The notes under the pieces were generated by a model that was given only the letters and a program-made list of their open reading frames with translations, made no database searches and was not told the origin of the DNA. A stretch of DNA of 64,000 nucleotides from Desulfosporosinus sp. Sb-LF (GTDB lineage Bacteria > Bacillota > Desulfitobacteriia > Desulfitobacteriales > Desulfitobacteriaceae), in the NCBI RefSeq assembly GCF_004766055.1, contig NZ_SPQR01000009.1, positions 62,001 to 126,000 on the forward strand, given 5' to 3'. Position numbers and translations under genes: made by a program. Positions 53,545 through 61,573 of this stretch are shown in pieces; positions within the stretch are counted from its first letter, which is position 1; every line of letters begins with the position of its first letter.

Positions 53545-54240
53545 TCAAGCCTCATCGATTGGTGACTTCTTCTCCCCCTGATAACTCACATGAACTCCCG
53601 TCCTCTTAATCTGCAATGCCTCCAAATCAAGCGGCAAATTCTCAAGCTCGCGAAGGCTCGCCAGAACTTCCTCTGGACGAACACTCCCAGCGTTCCCCAT
53701 CTCAACTTCAAGCTCAAAAACAATCTCATCCCCACGGATTTCCGCCTCTAACTGCTTAATCCACGGCCGGATGTCCTTATCCGTTGGTCCTTTTTTGGAA
53801 TAACGTGAAAACGTCACATGTTCCCGAGCGAGCCAAGCGCCCACCGCTTCTTGCAATCGTTCCGCTTGAATCGGCAAAGCCATCGGAACGCGCATCCGAT
53901 AACTCGCCGCATTGAGAACTGCCATCAGAGGCTTCGCCCCTTGGTTCAGAGCACTTACTTGCAGGAGTCGAATTCCAGGAGGCAATTGCTCCTGAACACG
54001 TCCTAAGACTTCTCCCAAATCCATGTCTTGCTCGAGGTCAACATCCACGTACTCCCGCTCCCCTTCCGTCCCTACCGCAAGGGCAAAGCCGAAGGAAATT
54101 TTGGGACGTGGGTTAAAACCCTCCGAATAAGACATATGGATTCCAGCCCGACGGATCGCACGTTCAAACACCCGTGTCAAATCAAGGTGTGCGATATACC
54201 TTGCATCTTCTATTTTGGTATAGGCGATTCTTAGCCGCAT
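53545..54240 (-). CDS. TIGR03936 family radical-SAM-linked protein (DUF2344)
   Basis: A 231-residue protein, start ATG 54240 (AAGGGTG seven bases ahead). It begins MRLRIAYTKIEDARYIAHLD, then GIHMSYSEGFNPRPKISFGF, the signature of DUF2344/TIGR03936 proteins, which always follow a TIGR03960 radical-SAM gene. The function is unknown; the conserved pairing and the RNase G neighbour suggest RNA or ribosome modification (inference). It is translated right behind the radical-SAM gene, with its start overlapping that gene's end region. Confidence 0.88.
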   Translation of the reverse strand: MRLRIAYTKIEDARYIAHLDLTRVFERAIRRAGIHMSYSEGFNPRPKISFGFALAVGTEGEREYVDVDLEQDMDLGEVLGRVQEQLPPGIRLLQVSALNQGAKPLMAVLNAASYRMRVPMALPIQAERLQEAVGAWLAREHVTFSRYSKKGPTDKDIRPWIKQLEAEIRGDEIVFELEVEMGNAGSVRPEEVLASLRELENLPLDLEALQIKRTGVHVSYQGEKKSPIDEA

Positions 54241-54246
54241 TGGCAC

Positions 54247-56103
54247 TCACCCTTTCAACTCAATCTGAACTCCTCTGCCCGGGCAAATACCACACCCGGT
54301 ACATTGGTCATATCGGCAATCGATGGTCTTTGTTTCCTGCAGTGCCCGATGGTGCTCTTCCATCATAAACTGCTTTGTCACACCACTTTCCAGATGATCC
54401 CAGGGTAAAATATCGTCATAGTCTACAGCCCGGTTAGCGTAAAAATGGGGATCTATTCCTAGTTCTTTAAATCCCTCCATCCACACCTCTTCGTGGAAAT
54501 GCTCAGACCAACCATCGAATCGGCAGCCATGTTTGACCGCCCATTCCAAAAGCGGTGCCAATCGCCGATCTCCTTTAGCAAAGACCGCTTCGAGATAACT
54601 CGTTTTCACATCATGATAACTATATTTAAGTCGACGATCTCTCAATTTATCTCTCAGATACCTCTGCTTCAAATCGACTGAAGCTTTCGATTCCTGCGGC
54701 TCCCATTGAAACGGGGTGTGAGGTTTGGGAACGAAGAAACTCGTAGAGATTGTCACCGTGATATTCCTACGACCAAGCTTAGTTCCCAGATTGGCAACCT
54801 TCTTCGCCAGATCAACGATACCATCAATATCTTCCTGTGTCTCAGTTGGTAACCCCACCATGAAATATAACTTGATGGTGGACCAGCCCTTCTTAAACGC
54901 TTCCTCAACAGCCGTTAAGAGGTTTTCTTCCGTGACCCCTTTATTAATCACGTCGCGCAAACGCTGTGACCCTGCTTCTGGAGCAAACGTCAACCCGGAT
55001 TTACGAGCCTTCTGGACAGTATCCGCCAAACCGACATCAAAGGAGTCAACTCGCAGGGAAGGGAGAGAAACTCCAACCCCTTCTGCCCCATGCTTTTCCA
55101 GGATGTTCTCAATCACTGGACGAATACACGTGTAATCTCCACTCGAAAGAGATGTCAGCGCGACCTGATCATACCCCGTCGAACGAACCAATTCCTCCGT
55201 TTGCTTCATTAGCGTTTCCAGCGAGCGCTCCCGAACGGGTCGGTAAAGCATCCCCGCTTGGCAGAAACGACATCCCCGAGAACAGCCGCGCATGACTTCA
55301 AGCATCATCCGATCATGCACAATTTCCATGTACGGCACCACTGGGTTCGTAGGGAAAAACGCTTGATCCAAATCCTGAACTATAGCCTTTTCCACAACCG
55401 CTGGAACACCGGCCTCCGACTCGATTTTCTCGATTCGTCCATCCGCTTTATACGATACATGATAAAATTCTGGAACATAAACCCCTTGAACCTGTGCAAC
55501 TCTCACGAGAAAGTCCTTCCGAGAGACAGGCTGTTTCTTCTGTTCAGCTATGAGGCGAAGCACCTCTGGCAACTGCTCTTCACTCTCCCCGATGAGAAAG
55601 AAGTCAACGAATCCAACAAGGGGTTCTGGATTAAACGCGCAAGGGCCTCCTGCTATGATCCAAGGATCTTCTGGCCCGCGTTCTTCCGTCCGCATCGGAA
55701 TCCCCGCTAAATCGAGCATATTGAGAATATTGGTATAACTCATTTCGTACTGAAGTGTAAATCCAACCACATCAAATGCTTTGAGTGGTTGAAAGGATTC
55801 CAATGCGTAGAGTGGAATCCCCTTTGCTCGCAGCGTCTCTTCCATATCCACCCAAGGAGCAAAAACCCTCTCACAGAGAAATTCCGGGAACGAATTAACC
55901 AGGTGATATAGGATTCTCGTCCCTAAATGAGACATTCCCACTTCATACACATCCGGGAAAGCAAAGGCCATCTGCACTTCGGTTTTATCCCAATCTTTGC
56001 GAATTGCATTCCATTCTGATCCTAAATAGCGGCTAGGTTTCAAGACTTTAGGTAAAAACCGTTCGACCTGCCGGCGTATCTCCGCCGCAGTAAAATTACT
56101 CAT
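54247..56103 (-). CDS. TIGR03960 family radical SAM protein with B12-binding-like domain
   Basis: A 618-residue protein. The N-terminal part (WDKTEVQMAFAFPDVYEVGM, then FPEFLCERVFAPWVDMEETL) resembles a cobalamin-binding-type domain of the B12-radical-SAM group. The radical SAM core has RGCSRGCRFCQAGMLYRP, whose Cys triad CxxxCxxC binds the [4Fe-4S] cluster. GLTFAPEAGSQRLRDVINKG and STIKLYFMVGLPTETQEDID follow. The C-terminus has the Cys motif CRYDQCTGCGICPGRG. Function unknown; usually located with RNase G and TIGR03936. Confidence 0.9.
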   Translation of the reverse strand: MSNFTAAEIRRQVERFLPKVLKPSRYLGSEWNAIRKDWDKTEVQMAFAFPDVYEVGMSHLGTRILYHLVNSFPEFLCERVFAPWVDMEETLRAKGIPLYALESFQPLKAFDVVGFTLQYEMSYTNILNMLDLAGIPMRTEERGPEDPWIIAGGPCAFNPEPLVGFVDFFLIGESEEQLPEVLRLIAEQKKQPVSRKDFLVRVAQVQGVYVPEFYHVSYKADGRIEKIESEAGVPAVVEKAIVQDLDQAFFPTNPVVPYMEIVHDRMMLEVMRGCSRGCRFCQAGMLYRPVRERSLETLMKQTEELVRSTGYDQVALTSLSSGDYTCIRPVIENILEKHGAEGVGVSLPSLRVDSFDVGLADTVQKARKSGLTFAPEAGSQRLRDVINKGVTEENLLTAVEEAFKKGWSTIKLYFMVGLPTETQEDIDGIVDLAKKVANLGTKLGRRNITVTISTSFFVPKPHTPFQWEPQESKASVDLKQRYLRDKLRDRRLKYSYHDVKTSYLEAVFAKGDRRLAPLLEWAVKHGCRFDGWSEHFHEEVWMEGFKELGIDPHFYANRAVDYDDILPWDHLESGVTKQFMMEEHHRALQETKTIDCRYDQCTGCGICPGRGVQIELKG

Positions 56104-56249
56104 GGTGTCAGCGAGGCCTCCTTGTACTCTATTGTGAACTCACATTATATCATATATAACATAAATCCCCAATATTTTGGGTCATATTCGTCATATGCCC
56201 GAGGCATTAACCCGCTTCAATAGTTTTGGTTATCTTCACCAATTCAATA

Positions 56250-57125
56250 CTAAAGTTTACCTACCGGGAAGCGAATCCCCTCCCGCAACATTCCTTCCAC
56301 TACATCTGTCTCAGTGAGAGTCTTACCCATCTTCATTTCCTCTGTCGCTAGGGAGACCAAAGCGTAGCGATCAGGGGTAAACTCCTCAACGATCCGCACC
56401 AAGGGAGTATCTCTTTGAACCGTCAACCATTTACTACGCATCAGCCCTTTCCGCAATAGTTCTTCCTTCTTACGTGTTAACTGCCTGAGAAAGGTAATAT
56501 GAGCGGCTGAGATTTCTTTACTCCCTGCCAGCCAAAAGAAGCCTCCTAAAATAATAAAGGCGAGTGGTCCTTCCGAGAACTTTCCCCATCCCCAAAGAAG
56601 CATTCCCCATAGGGCCAATAGAATACCCAACCCCTGGCCAGACCTTGCCAAAAATTTCGTGCTCTTGACGAATCCAAAGCCTTCTGCGCAAAGGGACCGC
56701 ATGACACGGCCTCCATCTAGCGGTAAAACGGGTATCAAATTAAAGGCTGCAAGCCAAAGGTTATATCGAACGAAATCATCCGCAAAATCCCCTTCCCACA
56801 CACCATTCCACCTTAACGCCTGGGCCGAAAATAAGAGGACCAAGTTAAAAGCAGGGCCCGCCAAGGCCATGACACTTTCCTCAAGTTTCCTCCCCTCAAA
56901 GAGGTCATCACAGTACGCCGCTCCACCAAAGGGAAAAAGTTCAAGCCCTATGACTTTAAATCCATACGCCCTCGCCGCCATAAGATGGGCTAACTCATGG
57001 CCTAAAACCAAGGCAAAGACGAGAAGAGCCTGGGCCATTAAACCCAGGACTCCGTAGAGTACCAAAACCAGCAGAAATGTGGGATGGATTCGGATGCTCA
57101 CCCCAGATATTTTTACGAGTTCCAT
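56250..57125 (-). CDS. spoIVFB: Site-2-type M50 metalloprotease, SpoIVFB-like
   Basis: Intramembrane zinc protease of about 291 residues. The zinc motif is LGHELAHLMAARAYG, and the third ligand region is NLIPVLPLDGGRVMRSL; four to six hydrophobic segments surround them. In Bacillus SpoIVFB cleaves pro-sigma-K during sporulation, and the SpoIVFA-like gene is directly upstream here. The symbol is by family and context. ATG 57125 is preferred, behind GGGGGAGA; a GTG one codon earlier is possible. The gap to the SpoIVFA-like gene is unusually long and holds repeats. Confidence 0.85.
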   Translation of the reverse strand: MELVKISGVSIRIHPTFLLVLVLYGVLGLMAQALLVFALVLGHELAHLMAARAYGFKVIGLELFPFGGAAYCDDLFEGRKLEESVMALAGPAFNLVLLFSAQALRWNGVWEGDFADDFVRYNLWLAAFNLIPVLPLDGGRVMRSLCAEGFGFVKSTKFLARSGQGLGILLALWGMLLWGWGKFSEGPLAFIILGGFFWLAGSKEISAAHITFLRQLTRKKEELLRKGLMRSKWLTVQRDTPLVRIVEEFTPDRYALVSLATEEMKMGKTLTETDVVEGMLREGIRFPVGKL

Positions 57126-57183
57126 CACTTCTCCCCCTCAACATTCCTCAACCATTCTCTATTATTTTTCTATCACATATTAG

Positions 57184-57239
57184 CCGTTTCCTTACCGTTT
57201 CTTACCGTTTCCATACCGTTTCTCTTACCGTTTCCTTAC
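57184..57239. repeat. Tandem CCGTTTCYTTA repeats
   Basis: Five to six copies in a row of an ~11-base unit (CCGTTTCCTTA, CCGTTTCTTA, CCGTTTCCATA, CCGTTTCTCTTA, CCGTTTCCTTA). They lie about 60-115 bases upstream of the SpoIVFB-like start and right before copy 3 of the structured element. Confidence 0.75.
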
Positions 57240-57246
57240 TCGCGGA

Positions 57247-57436
57247 AGCATAATTGCAAAGAGAGAACTTTAGCGGAATTTGCGTAAGCGAACGTAGGCG
57301 ACGGCGCAGGACGTGCCTAGTGTCGAATGCGCCAAGGAGGGCATAGCATTCGACCAGAAATACCCGTGGGTTTTGTCGTGTAGCCTAATCGTCAAGTGAG
57401 TAGCAAATGTAGCGTGTGCTAACGTGCATTTATGCT
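57247..57436. ncRNA. Structured repeat element, copy 3 (candidate non-coding RNA)
   Basis: About 190 bases, closed by AGCATAATTGC / GCATTTATGCT (10 of 11 pairs), a stem unrelated in sequence to those of copies 1 and 2. It keeps AACTTTAGCGGAATTTGCGT, GGGTTTTG, GTAGCC, GTCAAGTGAGTAGCAAATG and TAGCGTGTG. An extra internal hairpin, GTCGAATGC/GCATTCGAC, makes it longer. It fills the gap between the SpoIVFA-like and SpoIVFB-like genes. Confidence 0.6.
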
Positions 57437-57442
57437 GGAGCC

Positions 57443-58243
57443 TCAATTCTTAGTTTTCGGCGGCACTAGATACGGTATCGGATTCACAGGCTGGTTATTC
57501 TTCCTCAACTCAAAATGTAGCCAGGGCTTCTTCAGAGGTGCGGAGAGCCCAACCGTTCCGAGCACATTCCCTTTCTCGATCCGTTGACCCTTCTGAACGG
57601 AAATTCCACCTAGGTTCCCTAAGACAGTCGTCCATCCATCTCCCAAATCCAGCTTCACAATCTTGCCCAATTGGGGATCTTCTCCCACCAAAGTTACAAT
57701 CCCACTCGCTGGGGCAATGACGGGTATTCCCAAAGCACTCTCCACGTCAATCCCATTATGAATTGAACCCACGGCATTGCTTCCGCCTTCCCCTTTTTCT
57801 CCAAATCCAGCAACAACCTGTCCAGAAATGGGGGGTAGAAACTGTCCTTTCATTTTGGCATCCACAGGAACGTCCTTACTCCCGACACCGCCCATCGATA
57901 GGGCATCTTTTGCCATACCATTTAAGGAATCGTAATAATTAGCCGAGTCCATCGCGCTTCGATACACCGAATGGATCATTTGCGAAAATGGATCTGAACT
58001 ATTGGCACTAAAAAAAATTAATAAAAAGACTATCGCAGAAATGAGTGAACGCTTCTGAGTTCCGTTCCAGTGGTTCAACCAATTCCCCCAACCTGTCTTC
58101 ACAGGATTTCGATACCGTCCAAGTTGGGGATTAAAGCGCGGTGCAGATTTGCCCCGGCCCTGCTCTTTCCCTACCTCATGGATTGCCCGTTCCCATTCCC
58201 AGTCATCCCAACGTTCAAAAGGATTCATCCCGCTCTGCCTCAC
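57443..58243 (-). CDS. spoIVFA: M23-type peptidase-domain membrane protein, SpoIVFA-like
   Basis: A 266-residue protein: a cytoplasmic basic N-terminus (about 75 residues), one span (RSLISAIVFLLIFFSANSSD) and an external M23/LytM domain. In that domain GSIHNGIDVESALGIPVIAP keeps the first His and Asp, and PWLHFELRKNNQPVNPIPYL has the HxE-like end. As in SpoIVFA, the domain may be a regulator and not an active peptidase. It is upstream of the SpoIVFB-like protease and downstream of rodA on the same strand. The start is GTG 58243 or ATG 58228. Confidence 0.82.
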   Translation of the reverse strand: MRQSGMNPFERWDDWEWERAIHEVGKEQGRGKSAPRFNPQLGRYRNPVKTGWGNWLNHWNGTQKRSLISAIVFLLIFFSANSSDPFSQMIHSVYRSAMDSANYYDSLNGMAKDALSMGGVGSKDVPVDAKMKGQFLPPISGQVVAGFGEKGEGGSNAVGSIHNGIDVESALGIPVIAPASGIVTLVGEDPQLGKIVKLDLGDGWTTVLGNLGGISVQKGQRIEKGNVLGTVGLSAPLKKPWLHFELRKNNQPVNPIPYLVPPKTKN

Positions 58244-58294
58244 TTCTCGCGTTATTCAGGCTCGTACATCCCTTGAAATAGTCTATGAGAGGGC

Positions 58295-58326
58295 AAAAAA
58301 AAATAGAACTTAAGAAAAGTTCTATT
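58295..58326 (-). terminator. Terminator of rodA
   Basis: AATAGAACTT (58302-58311) pairs with AAGTTCTATT (58317-58326), followed on the minus strand by a run of nine T. It overlaps the rodA stop codon. Confidence 0.75.
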
Positions 58327-59485
58327 AAAACATGAGTCTCTGACGCCTTAAATTAACACTGAGAAGCAATCCGACTGCTGCCATATTGGACCACATCGCA
58401 CTTCCCCCGTAGCTAATCAGCGGGAGCGGAATACCCGTGACTGGCATAATCCCCGAGGTCATACCCACATTCACCAGAATATGAAAGGTAAACATCGAGA
58501 TAACGCCCGTAGCAATCAACATTCCATACGTATCTCGCGCTCTTAAGGCGATACTCAAACTGCGGACAATAAAGATCAAAAAGATAAAAAGCAACGTAAT
58601 AGTCCCTATGAACCCGAACTCTTCCCCCACCACCGAGAAGATAAAGTCAGTGTGATGCTCCGGCAGGAAGTTTAATTGACCCTGTGTTCCCATTCTGTAC
58701 CCTTTACCCCATAACCCTCCAGAGCCAATGGCCCAGATGGATTGGATAATATGGTATCCATCTCCAGACATGTCGGCCGCTGGATTCATAAAAATGGTCA
58801 GGCGCTTCAGCTGATATTCTTGCATGGGAAGGGGAAGACCTTGTGCCCAGTGGAGCCATCCTGGCAAGTTCGTCGCGAAGTGAAGCCACAACGCGATCCC
58901 AATAATGCCAGCCCCGCCCAATAACAGTCCCCCGAATTTTATGGGATTTGCTCCTGCCACAAACATCATACCGATAAAGATAGCCGCAAATACCAAGGTT
59001 GTTCCCAAATCAGGTTGTTTAAAGATCAGGAGCATAGGCACTAGTACGAACAAAAATGGCAAAATGAAATCTCGGAAATTATCAAGCTTTCCCTTACGTT
59101 CCGCTAGGAAATCCCCTAACGTGATAATAATAAAAATCTTGGCAAATTCTGAAGGTTGGATTTGAATCGTTGACGTGATCGGGATCCAACGAGTCGCCCC
59201 TTTAGCTGTGGCTCCAAAGAGTATCACTGCTAAGAGCAAGACCATGTTCAGTCCATAAATCCACCATCGCAAGCGCCGCCACCTCTGGTAATCAATCACA
59301 GCGAGAACAGTCGCAATGAAAATTCCGCTCATAATCCAGTAGGCTTGAACCTTAACATAGTGTAAAGGACTGGATTTATCCACATTAATTGACGCGGTAC
59401 TCAAAATAACCAGACTGGCTGCTAATATGAGAAACGTAAATAAGATGAATAAAAGATCTAAGTTTTTCAGGGTCCGTCTATCCAC
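58325..59485 (-). CDS. rodA: Rod shape-determining peptidoglycan polymerase RodA
   Basis: SEDS-family glycosyltransferase of the elongation machinery, about 386 residues with ten hydrophobic segments. Blocks: WIPITSTIQIQPSEFAKIFI (catalytic-loop Glu region), LIFKQPDLGTTLVFAAIFIG, FNFLPEHHTDFIF-like LNFLPEHHTDFIFSVVGEEF, and TGIPLPLISYGGSAMWSNM. The start is GTG 59485 behind AAGGGG; the 25 codons before it have no sense as a leader. It follows the Min genes and works with PBP2 encoded nearby. Confidence 0.92.
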   Translation of the reverse strand: MDRRTLKNLDLLFILFTFLILAASLVILSTASINVDKSSPLHYVKVQAYWIMSGIFIATVLAVIDYQRWRRLRWWIYGLNMVLLLAVILFGATAKGATRWIPITSTIQIQPSEFAKIFIIITLGDFLAERKGKLDNFRDFILPFLFVLVPMLLIFKQPDLGTTLVFAAIFIGMMFVAGANPIKFGGLLLGGAGIIGIALWLHFATNLPGWLHWAQGLPLPMQEYQLKRLTIFMNPAADMSGDGYHIIQSIWAIGSGGLWGKGYRMGTQGQLNFLPEHHTDFIFSVVGEEFGFIGTITLLFIFLIFIVRSLSIALRARDTYGMLIATGVISMFTFHILVNVGMTSGIMPVTGIPLPLISYGGSAMWSNMAAVGLLLSVNLRRQRLMF

Positions 59486-59575
59486 GTTAAAATTCCCCTT
59501 TTGATAGAATGGCTTCCGTATGTCATTATAGCACATCGATAAGCTCAGTCCCAAACGCATAAACAGTGCTAAAAC

Positions 59576-59607
59576 AAAAAAGCCAGGTGGTTACCCCCTA
59601 GCTTTGC
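59576..59607 (-). terminator. Terminator after minE
   Basis: On the minus strand AAAGCTAGGGGG pairs with CCACCTGGCTTT around TAA, with mismatches, and is followed by TTTTTTG. It ends the min transcript before rodA. Confidence 0.65.
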
Positions 59608-59639
59608 AATCCAAAAGTTTCAATAGTTTTTTATGTTTA

Positions 59640-59918
59640 TTATCCCTTGATCGCGTAGTCTCGCTTCATCTTCACGACTGGAATGTTGGCTACTAAAGCC
59701 ACTTCGCGATCGTCTTGACATAGATTAAATTCAAGTGCCGTCTCATCAATCTCCATGTAATTGGAGATAACTCTGACTAGATCTTCCCGCAATTTGTTAA
59801 GCATGGCAGGCGAAATGCTGGCACGATCATGAACCAGAACGAGCCGAAGGCGTTCTTTGGCCACCGTCTTGCTCGAGGCACTTTCCTTGCCAAGCATTCG
59901 ACTGATAAATTCTAACAA
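59640..59918 (-). CDS. minE: Cell division topological specificity factor MinE
   Basis: A 92-residue protein that stimulates the MinD ATPase and drives Min oscillation. It starts with an amphipathic membrane-targeting helix (MLEFISRMLGKESASS), then the MinD-contact region KERLRLVLVHDRASISPAML, and the dimer part LREDLVRVISNYMEIDETAL. It follows minD after 29 bases. A rod-shaped Firmicute with MinE, and not only DivIVA, is typical of Clostridia. Confidence 0.92.
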   Translation of the reverse strand: MLEFISRMLGKESASSKTVAKERLRLVLVHDRASISPAMLNKLREDLVRVISNYMEIDETALEFNLCQDDREVALVANIPVVKMKRDYAIKG

Positions 59919-59947
59919 GGACGATTCCTCCTCTCAGTACCGAACGA

Positions 59948-60742
59948 TCAACGTATGCCAATGAGTCTCTTGAGTTTATCCATCATTCCTAAGGGAACTT
60001 CAAGGTTCATCAGTGGTACGTCTTCACCTTTAATCCGCCTTGTAATCCGCCGATAGGCCTCTCCAGCTTTGGACCCTTGATCTAGTACAGCTGGTTCACC
60101 ACGGTTCGTAGAAATCACGATACTCTCGTCCTCTGGAACGACACCGATCAATTCGATGGCCAAAATATCCAAGATATCAGAGATATCCATCATATCCCCA
60201 CGTTTAACCATATCTGGACGAATCCGGTTGATGATAAGTTTCGGATTTCTTAACTCCGCCGCTTCCAATAAACCAATAATGCGATCCGCGTCACGCACAG
60301 CACTGACTTCAGGTGTGCAAACGACGACCGCTCGATCTGCACCAGCAATTGCATTACGGAAACCTTGTTCGATGCCTGCTGGGCAGTCAATAATTGCATA
60401 GTCAAATTCTTCTTTGAGTTCCATCGATAATGTTTTCATCTGTTCTGGACTTACGGCTGTTTTATCTTTCGTTTGTGCAGCTGGAAGTAAGAAAAGACTC
60501 GCAAACCGTTTATCTTTAATAAGCGCTTGTTTCAAACGGCAATTCCCACTCGTCACATCCACCAGATCGTAAACGATGCGGTTTTCCAATCCCATGACCA
60601 CATCGAGGTTACGCAACCCGATATCCGTATCGACCAGAACAACTTTATGCCCTGCGGCAGCCAGTCCTGTGCCAATGTTTGCGGATGTTGTTGTCTTGCC
60701 TACGCCCCCTTTTCCGGAAGTTACAACGATTACCTCACCCAT
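59948..60742 (-). CDS. minD: Septum site-determining ATPase MinD
   Basis: A 264-residue membrane-cycling ATPase. Deviant Walker A GKGGVGKTTTSANIG (about 10-24), switch I VLVDTDIGLRNLDVVMGLEN, switch II YAIIDCPAGIEQGFRNAI. The C-terminal amphipathic helix is MMDKLKRLIGIR. It lies between minC and minE on the same strand. It recruits MinC to the membrane to block FtsZ rings near the poles. Confidence 0.95.
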   Translation of the reverse strand: MGEVIVVTSGKGGVGKTTTSANIGTGLAAAGHKVVLVDTDIGLRNLDVVMGLENRIVYDLVDVTSGNCRLKQALIKDKRFASLFLLPAAQTKDKTAVSPEQMKTLSMELKEEFDYAIIDCPAGIEQGFRNAIAGADRAVVVCTPEVSAVRDADRIIGLLEAAELRNPKLIINRIRPDMVKRGDMMDISDILDILAIELIGVVPEDESIVISTNRGEPAVLDQGSKAGEAYRRITRRIKGEDVPLMNLEVPLGMMDKLKRLIGIR

Positions 60743-60775
60743 AGTTAGACCTACCTTTCTGAATAATTCTCTCTT

Positions 60776-61486
60776 TTATCGGGTCTTGCCACGCCAACCA
60801 TTCATCCCCATGGATTCTACCATCAATTGGTCATCTTTGATTCTAGCAATTTCTGGACCCCGCCCTTCGGCTTCATCATCTGGTGCCCTTGTCACTAAAT
60901 CGGCAATACGCAATTGAGTAGGGGCTAGATGATAAGCACTCACAGAGGCTTTCCGCTCCCCCGTCGCTCCCGCATGGGCAACCCCACGAAGAGAGCCTAG
61001 AACGATAATATTCCCAGTTGCAATAATTTCCGCACCAGGATTAACGTCGCCCAGCACTATGACATGACCCTCAAATTGGACACTCTTCCCTGAACGAAGA
61101 GTGCGTTCCACGAAGAGACAACTTCCTTCCGTCATCCCTTCATCCCAGAGGCGCGTTTCTTTCTCTTCGGTTACATAGGACTTTGACTTATTGGGTACGT
61201 ACACTTCTTCCGCAGTTAACCAACCCGAAAGCTCCAACTGGAATTGTCCTAGTACCGTTGCCAACGTAGCATGTTCTTCCTCAGAGTACTCTTTTTTCCC
61301 TGCGTAGCATCGGATGGTCGCGCCTTGAAGGAATTGAACAGAGTTTTTCAAAAGGTTATCGAGTTCATTCATCAGCAATTCAAAGTCCGCAGCTGGATCA
61401 AGGTATAAAACCAATCCTTCACGGGTGCCTTTAAGTGCCACATGTTCAGTCCGTGTCAACCTGCACAATCCCCCATCGCTGTTCAT
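60776..61486 (-). CDS. minC: Septum site-determining protein MinC
   Basis: A 236-residue FtsZ-ring inhibitor. The N-terminal FtsZ-binding domain begins HVALKGTREGLVLYLDPAAD. The C-terminal beta-helical domain has TLRSGKSVQFEGHVIVLGDV, PGAEIIATGNIIVLGSLRGVAHAG and FMSAYHLAPTQLRIAD-like SVSAYHLAPTQLRIADLVTR, the MinD-binding signature. It is first in the minCDE order, behind the terminator of the PBP2 gene. Confidence 0.92.
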   Translation of the reverse strand: MNSDGGLCRLTRTEHVALKGTREGLVLYLDPAADFELLMNELDNLLKNSVQFLQGATIRCYAGKKEYSEEEHATLATVLGQFQLELSGWLTAEEVYVPNKSKSYVTEEKETRLWDEGMTEGSCLFVERTLRSGKSVQFEGHVIVLGDVNPGAEIIATGNIIVLGSLRGVAHAGATGERKASVSAYHLAPTQLRIADLVTRAPDDEAEGRGPEIARIKDDQLMVESMGMNGWRGKTR

Positions 61487-61540
61487 AATTCAATGCTCTC
61501 TTTAAATTCTACAAGCCTGTCCCATTTCCCTTTTTACAAT

Positions 61541-61573
61541 AAAAAAAAACGAGGACAAATTTCCTCGTTTTTT
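61541..61573 (-). terminator. Terminator of the PBP2 gene
   Basis: AAAAAACGAGGA pairs with TCCTCGTTTTTT around CAAAT; a run of nine A on the plus strand gives the T-run of the minus-strand transcript. It overlaps the stop codon. Confidence 0.8.

Noticed and set aside
57184-57239. CRISPR array
   Set aside because: Units are ~11 bases with no unique spacers and no cas genes in the window; they are simple tandem repeats.
53139-57436. Calling the repeated element a HEARO/omega RNA
   Set aside because: No IscB/IsrB/TnpB-like gene is near, and I cannot match the blocks to that class from memory. A covariance-model search is needed.
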